Shown in pieces: positions 33,941 through 45,615 of a stretch of 64,000 nucleotides of DNA. How positions within the stretch are numbered: position 1 is the first letter of the stretch; each line of letters starts with the position of its first letter. The notes beneath the pieces were generated by a model that did not search any database, had not been told where the DNA came from, and saw only the letters and a program-made list of their open reading frames with translations. The stretch is from Mycocentrospora acerina (Eukaryota > Ascomycota > Dothideomycetes > Pleosporales): positions 434,001-498,000 of the forward strand of contig JAKUHH010000395.1 of NCBI GenBank assembly GCA_022701365.1, written 5' to 3'. A program made the position numbers and the translations under genes.

Positions 33941-34519
33941 ATGACTGACGTCGCGAGACCAAGGACGCTGGAGAGTAGGCCTGTCCGACCAAGACATCAC
34001 AGTGGAAACACACACACACGTCTAAGATCAGACCGCCACTACATATCACCAGAAGACATCATATACACTATGGATATTGTTGTCCAGCCGCCACGAACAG
34101 CACATATTGATGAAGCCTTACGAGGATCGTTAGTTGTACGGTTACGGACTACCAACGCCGATCCTGATGATGCGGTTGTAGATTCACCAAATTTTGTTGC
34201 AGTGGCCACATTAATTCCTGCTCCCAACTCAGCAGCTCCATCTGACCCAAATTTATTAAATCAACTCCTCACCGGTAAACGCTTCGACTCTATCCATCCG
34301 TTCGCCGATGATGAAGCGGACGGATCTATCGCCTCTATGGACATGGCAGACCCATACAGCGTCGGATATATGCACTTTCCGGACTTGGCCATTGGACAAA
34401 CCGGCACATATCAAGTGAAAATCACTTTAATACGTACAGGATCTACGGGGAGCGGGTCGACCATCCAAACAGTAGAAAGCAATCCTATCGTCGTCTGTAG
34501 GAAGCCGGGTTCGGTGTAG
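33941..34519 (+). CDS. Short single-domain velvet factor-like protein
   Basis: 192 residues in one exon. Velvet proteins (VeA, VelB, VosA, VelC) are fungal regulators of spore development and secondary metabolism that bind DNA through an NF-kappaB-like fold. The block order of the domain is visible from residue ~45: MDIVVQPPRTAHIDEAL, then SLVVRLRTT, then VAVATLIPAPN, LLTGKRFDSIHPFADD, GYMHFPDLAIGQTGTYQVKI and a final strand VESNPIVVCRK. Compared with VosA or VelB there is no long C-terminal or interrupting region; the protein ends where the domain ends. The N-terminal 40 residues are basic. The start MTDVARPRTL is the first ATG of the open frame; a spliced upstream exon cannot be excluded. 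Which velvet subfamily it belongs to is unclear. Confidence 0.72.
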   Translation: MTDVARPRTLESRPVRPRHHSGNTHTRLRSDRHYISPEDIIYTMDIVVQPPRTAHIDEALRGSLVVRLRTTNADPDDAVVDSPNFVAVATLIPAPNSAAPSDPNLLNQLLTGKRFDSIHPFADDEADGSIASMDMADPYSVGYMHFPDLAIGQTGTYQVKITLIRTGSTGSGSTIQTVESNPIVVCRKPGSV

Positions 34520-35920
34520 GGCTGTCATCGCAGTGGCGAATATACAGTGGCTACGCATGGAAATAAATACATGATCAGCCTGTTTCTTTCACTAGGAAAT
34601 ACAAACATCAATATTCGTGGTTATAGAGCGGCAGAGCGAACTGCACGGAAGCGACGTCATCTCAGATGATGTTGATGTATTTTCGGATTATGTTTGGGTG
34701 GCAACATGTACAATCATTGTCTAATAATTAGAAGAGCTCGGCATGCCCCGGAGGCAAGTGCTAGGTACGATTTGAGGCATGGCCAGTTTTATGGCCTGCC
34801 GTGTCTTGCTGGGAAAGCAAGTATTGCATAAAGCTGGCGTGTTCATGTGGCAGCTTAGTTTTCACGATCGGCTGCGTCGATATGCAACGCAATAAAATGG
34901 GCGTCTCAGCTTAAGTAGTTGAAAATCTGTTTGTACATTATTTTTATAAATTATAAGACGGTACTTATGACAAGTTAAAATCCTTTGCATTCGTTCTCCA
35001 GTGGTACCATGATGTCTGACAGCTTTGTGGGGTCAGCGTTTGCCGGATGAGGTATGATTGTTAAAGCTGTTGACTTTTCTCTGAAGTTCCGGCTCCCTTA
35101 TTGAATGAGCCTCCTTCTGAAGTCAACTTATTCATTTTGATTTACACCAAAAAGTACCATTTTGCCTCCGTTTCGCTCCATGTGCGTCAAATTGATGTTG
35201 CTGGACTTCGAATGATTGGAGGAAGAACTAACTCAGTTCGAACTTACTTGTCGTTTGCATTGCCTAATACCTAGTGGAGCACAAGAATGAATCCGAAATT
35301 ACTGTGTGATCGTGGATTATTGGCTGAGGTTAAGAACGAATGACGATTGAATGTGAGCTTACGCGCTGTTGTCCGCCGCACAGCTCAATTCGGACGAATT
35401 AGTTGCTCGTGCTTCGCGGCCAAGCAACTGGTTTACAAGTGGTGCCCCGCATGTGAGAGCATGACCATCCGCGAACGACTGGGGTACAAGCGTACAAGCC
35501 CGAGACAACCTGTCCTGTTTTGAACAAGGGGGGATTCGAGACCGAGGATATCTTGTAGTATGATATCAGAAGACTACGCGCGTCAGAAAGAAGCTTTCCA
35601 GTCTATGGATAAGATTCCACGATGCGTAATGGCTGATGGTGTGACCGTAGTCTGGGGATACGTTGTGGGGGCGGTGCTGATGCCCTGCAGTGTGGGAGTG
35701 CGGGGAGCGGGGAAGCTAGCTACGCCGACAATGACCCGACACGACAAAGGGAGTGCGCGGCCAGAAGGTACAGCCTTTTGTACCGCTTCTCTCATCAATT
35801 GTAGCGCCTTTGGTGCCTTTTGTATTGCACCTGCTCTCCAGCTAACCCCTCATCCAGCTGTTGCCAGCAGATGCGGGTTCCCGAGTTCTCCCTTTGCCTG
35901 TCCCTGCTTGAGTCATCACC
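34520..35920. other. Intergenic upstream of the transhydrogenase gene
   Basis: About 1.4 kb between two plus-strand genes. It holds the velvet 3' flank and the transhydrogenase promoter. An open frame from 35560 runs into the start of the transhydrogenase in another frame and shows no domain. Confidence 0.5.
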
Positions 35921-38900
35921 ATGAGCTCCTCGACGAGCTGTCTCGCTGGCTACAGGTCGCTTGCCTGTCGACCGCGGGGCAATAAGGGTGGGTTTTCCAG
36001 TCTGAAGCTACACGCCTCCGCCTTTGGGGCTCGGCCAACACCGGTTTTCCAGCAGGAGTTTCATTCGGCCGTCAAGCCACAACTGTCAAATGCAGGTGTC
36101 CGGAGCCTAGCTCACCCTCGTCCGTTGTACCTGCAGCATCATATTTCTAAGGTCCCAGTCACAGCTGTTGCGCAATATGCATCTCATGCCTCAGAACCGC
36201 ACGGTGAAGAGAATCCTTTGTCGTTTCCCTCCAGCGCTGCAAAATACTCAAATTTAACCATTGGTGTTCCGAAAGAGAGCTACCCCGGTGAACGTCGTGT
36301 TGCCATTACGCCTCAGAATGTGAAACTCTTGCTCAAAAAAGGATTTTCACGCATCCTGATTGAACGTGGAGCTGGCATCGAAGCCCAATTCACGGACGAG
36401 GCATATGAACAGGCCGGCGCTGAAACTGTTGACCGCCAGAACGTCTTCTCGGAGAGCAACATCCTGCTGAAGGTTCGAGCGCTCAGCATCAACGGAGCTG
36501 ACAGTGAGATCAATGCCATCCGCGATGGAGCGACTGTTATCTCGTTCTTGTATCCAGTTCAGAATAGGCCAGTGATCGATGCACTTGCTGCTCGCAAGGC
36601 GACTGCATTTGCCATGGATATGGTTCCCCGTATCTCGCGAGCCCAGGTCTTTGATGCTCTGAGGTAAGAATAGCCTATATGATATCTTGCACACACAGGT
36701 CCCTAATGTACATCAAGTTCCATGGCCAACATCGCTGGATACAAAGCTGTCCTGGAGGCTTCTAACCAATTTGGTCGATTTCTCACTGGTCAGGTCACTG
36801 CAGCTGGAAAGGTAAACGCTAGCCATCTCAATTGGGAATGATCACTAATGGGAGTACAGATCCCTCCTTGTAAAGTTCTGGTTATCGGAGCTGGTGTAGC
36901 AGGGTTAAGTGCCATCGCAACAGTATATATCCCCTACTCTTCCAGACAACACCAAATTAACGTAAGATTAGGCTCGTCGAATGGGAGCAATCGTAAGAGG
37001 TTTTGACACGCGTCCCGCAGCTCGCGAACAGGTTCAATCGCTTGGTGCCGAGTTTATCGAGGTTGACTTCAAGGAAGATGGTTCGGGAACTGGAGGCTAC
37101 GCCAAAGAGATGTCCAAGGAATTTATCGAGGCCGAAATGAAGTTATTCTACGATCAGTGCCGCGAAGTCGATATTGTCATCACCACTGCTCTGATTCCCG
37201 GAAAACCTGCTCCTAAATTGATCACGAAAAACATGCTCAACGCCATGAAACCTGGTTCAGTTGTTGTAGATCTTGCAGCTGAGGCTGGAGGTAACTGCGA
37301 GGCCACTGTACCTGGCGAGCTGTCCAAATACAACGGTGTGACTGTTGTTGGTAGGTATCATCGTTTTAACAACCTGTAGCTATGCTAATAGTCACGCAGG
37401 CTACACTGACCTCCCATCTCGCTTGCCAACTCAGTCCTCAACTCTGTACTCCAACAATATCACGAAGTTCTTGCTCTCGCTTATTCCAAAGGATAAGACA
37501 GATCAGACGTATGATGTTGATTTGACTGATGAGGTCACTCGCGGTGCTATCGTTACCTACGATGGGAAGATTCTTCCTCCTGCCCCTCGCCCTGCTCCTC
37601 CACCTGTTCAAGCCAAACCAGCGCCTTCGCCGGCTGACCAAGTTGCAAACATTGTTGCTCTTACGCCTTGGCAAAGTCAGTCGCGTCAGGTCGCGGGCGT
37701 CACCGCTGGCATGACGACTGCTTTGGCACTTGGAAAGTTTACAGGGTACGGCAAAAATATTTAGACTGCAAAAAGAGACTAACAAAAAACAGACCTTTGT
37801 TCATGTCTAACGCCTTCACCTTTGCTCTCGCAAGTTTGATCGGATACAGAGTTGTCTGGGGAGTTGCACCTGCTCTACATTCGCCGCTCATGAGTGTCAC
37901 CAATGCTATCTCCGGCATGGTTGGTATTGGAGGTCTCTACGTGATGGGTGGCGGCTACCTACCAGGGACTATCCCTCAGACTCTTGGTGCTCTATCGGTC
38001 TTGCTCGCATTCGTTAATGTCTCCGGAGGCTTCGTCATCAGCAAACGTATGCTTGACATGTTTCGACGCCCCACAGATCCTGCCGAATATCCCTTACTAT
38101 ATGTTGTTCCTGCGGTATTGTTCGGTGGAGGATTCATCGCAGCAGCTTCCACAGGGATGGCTGGCTTAGTTCAGGCTGGTTATCTTGTCAGCAGCGTACT
38201 GTGCATGACTTCTCTCTCCGGTCTTGCTTCGCAGGCTACTGCTCGACGTGGAAACTATTTGGGTATTTTGGGTGTTTTCACTGGTATCCTCGCATCTCTA
38301 GCCGTTGTAGGCTTCACGCCTGAAGTGCTGACACAATTTGCCGGTCTAGCTACAGTTGGAACCATTGTAGGTTTGGCCATTGGACGGAGGATTACACCTA
38401 CATCGCTTCCGCAGACTGTTGCTGCGCTACATTCCGTTGTTGGTCTCGCGGCAGTACTCACCAGCATTGGCAGTGTTCTTGCTCATGACGGCGACATCTC
38501 TACTCTACACATGGTCAGCGCCTATCTCGGAGTCTTAATTGGAGGTGTGACTTTCACAGGAAGTATAGTTGCTTTCTTAAAGCTGGCTGCAAAGATGTCA
38601 TCAAAGCCACTAGCACTACCTGGACGCCATCTTATCAATGGTACATTGCTAGGCGCAAACGTAGCTACGATGGGGGCTTTCCTGGTATGGGCGCCTGGAG
38701 CACCCCTCATAGGCGCTGCATGTCTCATGGGCAATGCGGTTTTGAGTTTCATCAAGGGTTATACCACCACAGCAGCCATTGGAGGAGCTGATATGCCTGT
38801 CGTCATCACGGTTCTCAACGCGTACTCTGGATTCGCGTTGGTAGCTGAAGGTTTTATGCTGGATAACTCACTACTAACTACAATTGGAGCATTGATTGGA

Positions 38901-39657
38901 GTATCCGGATCTATTCTCTCTTACATCATGTGTGTAGCCATGAACAGATCAATTACAAATGTGTTATTCGGCGGAATAGCACAGACGCCTCAGACGCAGA
39001 CCAAGATTGAAGGAGAGATTACGAAAACGACGGCAGACGAGACAGCCGAAGCATTGGTTAGTGCTGAGAACATTATCATCGTAAGCTTTGAATCTTTCCA
39101 GCTCACAATATCAAAATGCTAATCACGTCTAGGTTGTCGGCTACGGCATGGCTGTCGCAAAAGCCCAATACGCCATCTCTGACTTCGTGAACGCCCTGCG
39201 CGCCAAGGGCATCAAAGTCCGCTTCGCTATCCATCCCGTTGCGGGCCGCATGCCAGGACAATGCAATGTCCTCCTTGCCGAAGCCTCCGTGCCTTATGAC
39301 ATTGTCCTGGAAATGGACGAGATCAATGATGACTTTCCGGAAACAGATGTCACGCTTGTGATTGGCGCAAACGACACCGTGAACCCAATTGCGCTGGAGC
39401 CCGGGTCTGCAATTGCAGGTATGCCAGTGTTGCATGCGTGGAAGAGCAAGCAAGTCATTATCATGAAGAGAGGCATGGCGAGTGGATATGCGGACGTGCC
39501 AAATCCCATGTTTTACATGGAAAACACCAAGATGTTGTTTGGAGATGCTAATGATAGTTGCAACGGTAAGTTTCTGATATCCGGTATGGGATGATCGAGT
39601 ACTAACTTGTGCACAGCTATCAAGCGCGCTCTCGAGGAGAAGATCAAGGGGCTGTGA
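35921..39657 (+). CDS. NNT: NAD(P) transhydrogenase, mitochondrial
   Basis: Inner-membrane proton pump that makes NADPH from NADH and NADP+ using the proton gradient. Eight exons (35921-36663, 36718-36811, 36860-36922, 36972-37350, 37400-37745, 37793-39080, 39133-39565, 39617-39657) add up in phase to 1128 residues. The order is: presequence-like N-terminus rich in Ser/Arg; domain I with IGVPKESYPGERRVAITP, CKVLVIGAGVAGLSAI and RGFDTRPAAREQ; a Pro-rich linker (PPAPRPAPPPVQAKPAPSP); the membrane domain with VTPALHxPLMSVTNAISG-like sequence and about a dozen spans; and NADP-binding domain III with GYGMAVAKAQYAI, HPVAGRMPGQCNVLLAEA, GANDTVNPIA and KRGMASGYADVPNPMF. This is the I-II-III order of the animal enzyme in one chain. 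All conserved blocks are present. Confidence 0.95.
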
Positions 39658-40191
39658 GTTATGTAGGCATTTTCAATCTTTTCAGTTTTGTAACGACGGG
39701 TGTCTTTGCTTTTCTTTCATCAAGATGCATGGCCAGGCAGATGCTCTAGCATAAGCAGAAGGCTCAAATCTACCATCATCGCATTGCTTCTTCCCTTGCC
39801 CCAAGAACATGCAGCTAGTGACTTCGACATGTGACATCCGCCGCCCCTCACGATTGCGGAGAAGCGAAGCGTTCACGAACCCCTGCAACCCAACCCTGCC
39901 CTGTTCGCGAAAGCCATTCAACCCCTGCCAGATGACGTACCCTGCTGTAACACAGGACCAGAAAGCCTGAAAAGCGCATCGCAGACACTTCATTAAGGAT
40001 CAGTACAATACAAATCCAACTACACCATACTACCACATTCTCAAAGTCAACCATCCATTTAAAAAAAAATCCCCCCCAGTACAAACCCTTCCTCCCCAAC
40101 AACACCGTAAGCTTCTCTCCACCCTTCCCCCTCTCTCATCCCCGTCAGTTCTAAAAAAAAATCCCTCCAGTCAACGAAACAGACTCTCAAG
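39658..40191. other. Intergenic
   Basis: About 530 bases between the transhydrogenase and a small downstream gene. A run of A followed by CCCCCCC (40061-40078) is the only notable feature. No gene seen. Confidence 0.5.
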
Positions 40192-40536
40192 ATGTCATCC
40201 TCCATCCCCCTCATCTTCACTCTTCCCCCAGGCGCGCGCCACGAAATAATCCTCTTCTCCACCGCAAAACCCACGCTCAAGGCGCTCAACGCCCAGATTA
40301 CCTCGACGCTAGCCTCGTCCCCCAACTGCGCCGAGTTCATGGGCAAATACAAGTCAGCCGACGTCAAGGAGCAGATTGACGAGATCAAGGTGCTGTGGGA
40401 TAGGAGCAGTCGGGATGCGAATATTTGGCCACAAAGCACTATTGTGACTGAGGGGAACTTTGAGGCGATATTGGAGGTGTTGAGACAGGCGCCGGGGAAG
40501 GATGTGTTGGCTGTGAAGGTGGGGAAGGTGGAGTAG
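40192..40536 (+). CDS. Small hypothetical protein (114 aa)
   Basis: 114 residues in one exon, start MSSSIPLIFTLPPGARHEI with a good context (CAAGATGTC). The first ~45 codons prefer C in the third position, as in the neighbouring real genes, which favours a true gene. A beta-like stretch (IPLIFTLPPGARHEIILFST) is followed by helical, charged segments (KYKSADVKEQIDEIKVLWDR) and a short end (DVLAVKVGKVE). No signal peptide, membrane span or Cys pattern. I do not recognise a family. A longer frame lies antisense (40059-40856) but has no conserved feature. Confidence 0.55.
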   Translation: MSSSIPLIFTLPPGARHEIILFSTAKPTLKALNAQITSTLASSPNCAEFMGKYKSADVKEQIDEIKVLWDRSSRDANIWPQSTIVTEGNFEAILEVLRQAPGKDVLAVKVGKVE

Positions 40537-40970
40537 ATGGTTGAGGAGGACGTGGGTTTGTGATGAAGGGTGAATAATGAAATGAATGAATAACTGGATG
40601 AGAAGAAATTTGTGTCATAGGAGTGCGTTTTAGTTCGGAAAATACCATCAGTCATGATTCTTGTGCATTGCTGAATGAGTTGCATGTTATGACCTAGAGA
40701 CATATCGGCAATGATACTATCGCGGATAAAAAGAAAATGCATGCGCCGACAGTGAGGTGGCGCAGCGAAGCTTATGAAAAGAGAAATGACAAGCGGAGGG
40801 TATCCAGACCAGCAAAGCAAACCCATGTTCTGGTTATGATCCAGATCCAAGTCCATAAAAACGCCGTTCTAAATGATATGATGAGCACGTAAAGACTCAT
40901 CGGTGATACTGTGAGGCTCCGAGGAGAAATATGATACAATATAAGGAAACGGTCATGGAGATACTCATCG
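40537..40970. other. Convergent intergenic region
   Basis: About 430 bases between the stop codons of the small gene (+) and CTI6 (-). Only 3' flanks expected; nothing recognised. Confidence 0.5.
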
Positions 40971-42765
40971 CTATTTGCCGTTTGAGTCAGAGATCATCTG
41001 CTGCCAGTGCACGAGGTCGCGGCTTAGAAAGTCCATCATCTGCGTAGTGCTTAGTTCCTTGAAGTTGGACATGTCCACATCGTCGTCTCTTGGTTCTTCT
41101 TGGCCATGTTCGCCGTTTGTCGTAGCACTGGTAGGCCGCACAGCTGGAGCCGGTGTGTGCTTTTCGCCTGCCATCTCGACCTGCCGTTGAGCGATGTAGT
41201 TTTGCATAGCACCTGCTGGACGCCTGATATCGTTCCATGAAACCTTCTGCAACCGCCAATTTTTCGACTTGGTCGGTTTCTGGCCTGCCGCACCGTCGCT
41301 GCTATCATGGCCATTGCTAATGCTGTTCAAGGTGCTTGGTTGGGGTGAGTTTGGCGTATCGTTTGCGGGGGATGTACCGTTGGTTGCAGGTATGGTGTCG
41401 CGCGAGTACTGGTTCCGACCAAGACGACCACGAGACTTCTGTGGAGGCCGACCGCCTCGTCGTGGAGCTGGTACAGGTTTGAGGTCTGCCATGACTATCT
41501 CTGGCGGAGCAGGTTCGAGAACTACTGCGGGTAAAGCGGGTTCTTCAGTAGGCGTAGTCGTGGGCTCGGGAGCTTCGGATCCTGGGCAGTGTTAGCTCTG
41601 AACAAGACGTTGTTGATGTGCTCACATACCCTCTATTTTTCTCCGCTCTGCGCGTCCCTTTCGTCGATTTGCAGCTTCCACGCGTTCCTTCTCGCGATCC
41701 CTCTCGCGCTGTTCCTTGTCACGTTGGCTCCTTGCTGCAGCACCGCGAGGCTTCTGTTTGGGAGCAGTGGCGTTCAGACTTTCGTCTTCAGACTCAATGA
41801 CGGGCGAACCGCTAGGCGACCGGGAACTTGTGCGCTGTCTTTTAACGTCTGGTTTGATTCTGTCGCAAAGCTTGTCAGCTCTTGTTTTGGTGTGCATAAA
41901 TCGCAGCAAGCGCAACTCACTCTTCGCTGTCGTCACGACTTCGCCTTTTGCGATTGCTGGTGGTCGACGGCGCCGTGCCTTCATGCTTGCTCTCCTCCAG
42001 GACCTTCCTGAGGACCTCGTCTTCGTCGTATGCAGCGCGACTGTTCATTGTCGACCGGCGTTTGCCAAAGGAATCGACGCTGGCTCTCGCGTTGCGGTCA
42101 ATCTCCCTGCTCGAGTGTCTCTCGGGTTCTTTGGAGGCGGACGACTCATCCGCGTTCTCGTTGTGCACCTCGTCGTACACCGGATAGTAACGCGAATAGT
42201 CATGGCCTTTGCCAGTTGGCAGGATTTTGTGCAGCTCACTCCTGCAAAACTCGCAGAAGTAGTCATCAGGGCTGGAGGCTTCGTCCAGGATGCCCACACA
42301 GCCGCCGTGCTGCCAGACTTTGCACCAATCGCACTGAATGAACAGGCCGCCGGCATCGTCGCCTTGTACATCAGAGTCTGCTAGTGCAGCGCTGGACTGG
42401 ACGTATTCTGGTGGCAAGCCCGGGTAGTCCTGGAAGCCACACACGCACCGAGTAACCTCGCCCTCCTCGGCGTTATCATCTTCGAGGTCGTCGTCAAGCT
42501 TCGCTGACTCGTCCTCGTCGTTGTCTTCTCCGCGCGTGCGACGCCGGGTAAGCGGAGCCTGTGCACCACGCGGCGGGTCGTCGAGCTCTTCAGACGAGAG
42601 CGAGTGCGGGGTCGACGATTTCTGCGGCGACGACTGCTTTTGGTTGTTTTTCGTTGCCCGATCTGTGCGGGCCGAGGAGACGGAGGATGAGGTGCTGCTG
42701 TGTGCCGTCGCGACGCTAGGCGGGGGCTGTGTGGTGCGAGCCCGTGACGATCGACGCGGCGACAT
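40971..42765 (-). CDS. CTI6: PHD-finger protein, Cti6-like (Rpd3L histone deacetylase complex)
   Basis: Chromatin reader subunit that ties the Rpd3L deacetylase to methylated histone H3 and to Cyc8-Tup1-regulated genes in yeast. Exons 41921-42765, 41630-41859 and 40971-41581 give 561 residues. The PHD finger is complete: TRCVCGFQDY supplies the first pair, IQCDWCKVWQHGGCVG the second pair plus His and Cys, and YFCEFCRSEL the last pair. An insertion (SSAALADSDVQGDD) lies between the first and second pairs, as in Cti6 relatives. The rest is disordered, basic and acidic, with a charged coiled segment (QRDKEQRERDREKERVEAA). The C-terminal block MQNYIAQRQVEMAG...FKELSTTQMMDFLSRDLVHWQ is a conserved tail of these proteins. 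The start MSPRRSSRART is the only good one. Confidence 0.88.
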
Positions 42766-43801
42766 GGTCGATAACGCTGTTCCTGTTGCTAGCGAGAGTG
42801 AGGAGGTAGTGGGCGATGCAACGCGCGACTCGGGGGCTGAGCGGCTTCGTACGAGGGTCTAGGGAGGGCGTGTGGTGGAGTGAGGTAGTGGGCAGAGGAT
42901 GCGGGAAGCACGAGTTGGCAACGAGCCAGTCAAGAGCCGCCAGAAGCAGGTCAATGGCAGTGTGTCTGCGGCCACGCGATGGCGACTCTCCAGCGGGCGC
43001 AGCTGGTGGGCGCTGGAGTGGATGTGTGACGCTGCGGGTGCGTGCCGAGAGGGAGCGGGACAAAAGCTCCGCGAGCTTCAAAGGGCAGCGACAAGATGGA
43101 TTGACGACTGGTGGGAGGCGTTGAGGGGTGAAGACGGCATGCTACGTGCTCGGGCGGGCGACTGGAGGGCTGGACGGGGACAATGCTGTGCGGGACGACA
43201 AGCTGGAGGCGTGAGGAGAAATCGAGTCCCGAGCGCGGGCGCGACCAGGTTGCGCCGCGCACCAGTAATGGCCGGCACGTGACCCACCGACTGCGCAAAG
43301 GGCATGGGCCCCCAGCGCGGCGAGATTCGATCCATGGGACGGCTTGGGACGTGGGAAAATTGCAACTAGCGAGAACCGTATTGTGCGCGCGCCTTGTGGC
43401 AACGTCGGCCGTCGACACGGCGAGAGCAAGGCGAGGAGGGGCACAAGATGCTGGCAGCGAATGTTGCTGGCGACAAGAGAAGTTGCAATCCGCCCTCCGG
43501 CAGGGGCAGCCAGCCAAGCCGCCGCCTCGCTTGCTTGTGAGGGGTTGCAGCAGCGTTCACCGTCAGGTGTCCAGGGTGCGTGGTACAATCGCATGCATAA
43601 CTAGGTAGCGTGAAGACATGGGGCACATGGCCAAGGGGACAAGTTTACACGTGTTGTATTCATCAAGTCATTCATTTTAATACATAGCAAGTACATAATC
43701 TCACGTCGGCGCCTTTCACAACCTCGTCACCATGACGGTTTGCTTCTCCCTCAGTGCGTCGCCTTGACTGGCGCGCCATTGCTGAAATTCCCGCCCTTGC
43801 G
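42766..43801. other. Intergenic between CTI6 and catalase
   Basis: About 1 kb, G/C-rich, between two minus-strand genes. It should hold the CTI6 promoter and the catalase 3' flank. Long overlapping open frames on both strands are compositional; none shows a domain. Confidence 0.5.
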
Positions 43802-45615
43802 CTACTTCAAGTCATTGGACATGGCATTGTAACTTCCGTTGAACTTCAGGTCAGCAATGCCCGGGTGGCCCTTGACGCCTGTCGCCTTCTCCATGCGAGA
43901 AGCAATGTCTTCAGACACCTCCCTGAAAATACCAATCACTCGTGCAATAATCTCCTTCTCGGTGCAGTTCTCCATGTGCCCAGAGATGTTGCTGATGAAT
44001 CTCTCCTTCGCACCATCGTCAAAGACCTTTTCCCATAACACTCGTGGAGCATTAAAGTCTTCGGGATGAATTTCGGACAAAAATGCAACAGCTTCCCCTG
44101 TGAAGTTGCCATGCACCTTGTTCAGGTTCACTGATCGATTGCGCAGGCTAATAGGTTCAATGGAAGAGAAATAGTTGGGTCGTGAGCCCTGGTTGTAAAA
44201 AGCCATGCTTCCGTCTCGCTGGAAGTTGCCAAAGCGATATGGCACCTGTGGAGCGTTGACTGGTAATTGCTGATAGTTGACGCCAATACGGTGACGGTGA
44301 GCATCAGGGTATGAAAATAGTCTTGACTGAAGCACTGGGTCCGCCGAAGGCTCGATGCCAGGAACCAAGTGTGCTGGGTTGAAGGCAACCTGCTCAACTT
44401 CGGCAAAGTAGTTCTTCACGTTCTCGTTCAGTATGAATTCTCCAACCTTGCGGAGTGGGAACTGCTTTTGCGGCCAAACGTGCGTGAGGTCGAATACATT
44501 GATTTTTTGCTTCTCCCACAAATCCTCGGCCTCCTTCGCTGTCATCGTTTGAACCATAACATCCCAGCCAGGGAAATCACCCTTCTCAATGGCCTGGTAC
44601 AAGTCCTTTGTTGAATAGTCTGGACCATAATTGAATGAATCCTTTTGTGTAATGAAGCCAGTACCTTGCTTTGACTTGAAATGAATTTGGGAATAAACCC
44701 AATCACCATTCTTGTTTACCAATTTGTGGGTATGGCCAATGTATCCGTGCATCTTACGGTAGCCATCAGGGATGCCTCGGTCACCAAAAAGTATCAAAAA
44801 TTGATGAATAGACTCCGGATTTTGTGACGCATAATCCCAGAACATTGTGGAATCATCTGCATGAGTAAGATGGGTTGCTACATCTCTTTTTTGTGAATGT
44901 ATGAAGCGAGGAACTGTATGCAGTTGTTAGTATACAGCAGAATATGTGGAGTTCATGGAGTTGGCGGAGGTGACTTGATGAAGACGAGGGATTACATGGG
45001 GACGCGTGGGTTGGAAAAGCGTGGGGACAACGGCTGGAGCCACTTACACTTAGCTGGATCTCTCAGAAAGAAAACTGGAGTGTTGTTGGCTACAACGTCC
45101 CAATTGCCCTCCTGTGTCTTGAACTTTACGCTGAACCCTCGGGGGTCACGTGCGCAATCATGCGAACCAGTCTCACCACCAACCGTCGAAAATCGAACAG
45201 TGACAGGACACTCCTTGCCTTGCTTGAAAATATCAGCGAGACACAAGTCTTCGAGAGAATCAGTCGTCTTATAGTATCCATGGGCGCCAGCTCCATTGGC
45301 GTGCACTACTCGTTCGGGGATGCGCTCCCGGTCAAAGTGAGAGAGAAGGTCGATGAGATGATGGTCTTGTAGTAGAAGTGGTCCATTCTCCCCAGCACGT
45401 TGTGATTCATAAGGGTGCGGGTAGGGTGCTCCATTCGATGTGGCATAGACAACATCCTCGGATTTGGCGTTGCGGTCGTCTGCATAGTCACGGTACAGAT
45501 CGCCATTCTTCTGGCTGGTGGCACTGTGAGCTGCAGACCCGTTGCTCTTGGGTTCACTCCCGTTTGTGCTGTTTCCGTTCATGATGGGTATAAGATTTGT
45601 GATTGATTCAAACAT
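43802..45615 (-). CDS. Catalase (small-subunit monofunctional type)
   Basis: Heme enzyme that splits hydrogen peroxide into water and oxygen. Exons 45048-45615 and 43802-44913 join in phase (rebuilding RDPAKFPRFIHSQKRD) to 559 residues. The active-site His lies in RIPERVVHANGAGAHG, the distal Asn in VVANNTPVFFLRD, and the proximal heme ligand Tyr in the signature RLFSYPDAHRHRIG. The N-terminal ~40 residues are Ser/Asn/Gly-rich and unlike the family core; MNGNSTNG at residue 12 is an alternative start. Length indicates the small-subunit clade without the flavodoxin-like C-terminal domain. The C-terminus is SNDLK, not a standard SKL, so peroxisomal import by PTS1 is not evident. Confidence 0.95.

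Noticed and set aside
35560..35985. A 141-codon frame overlapping the start of the transhydrogenase gene.
   Set aside because: Other frame than the transhydrogenase, no domain, and the transhydrogenase start is well supported.
43080..43600. Overlapping frames of 90-190 codons on both strands between catalase and CTI6.
   Set aside because: G/C-rich shadows without domains; likely leader and promoter of CTI6.
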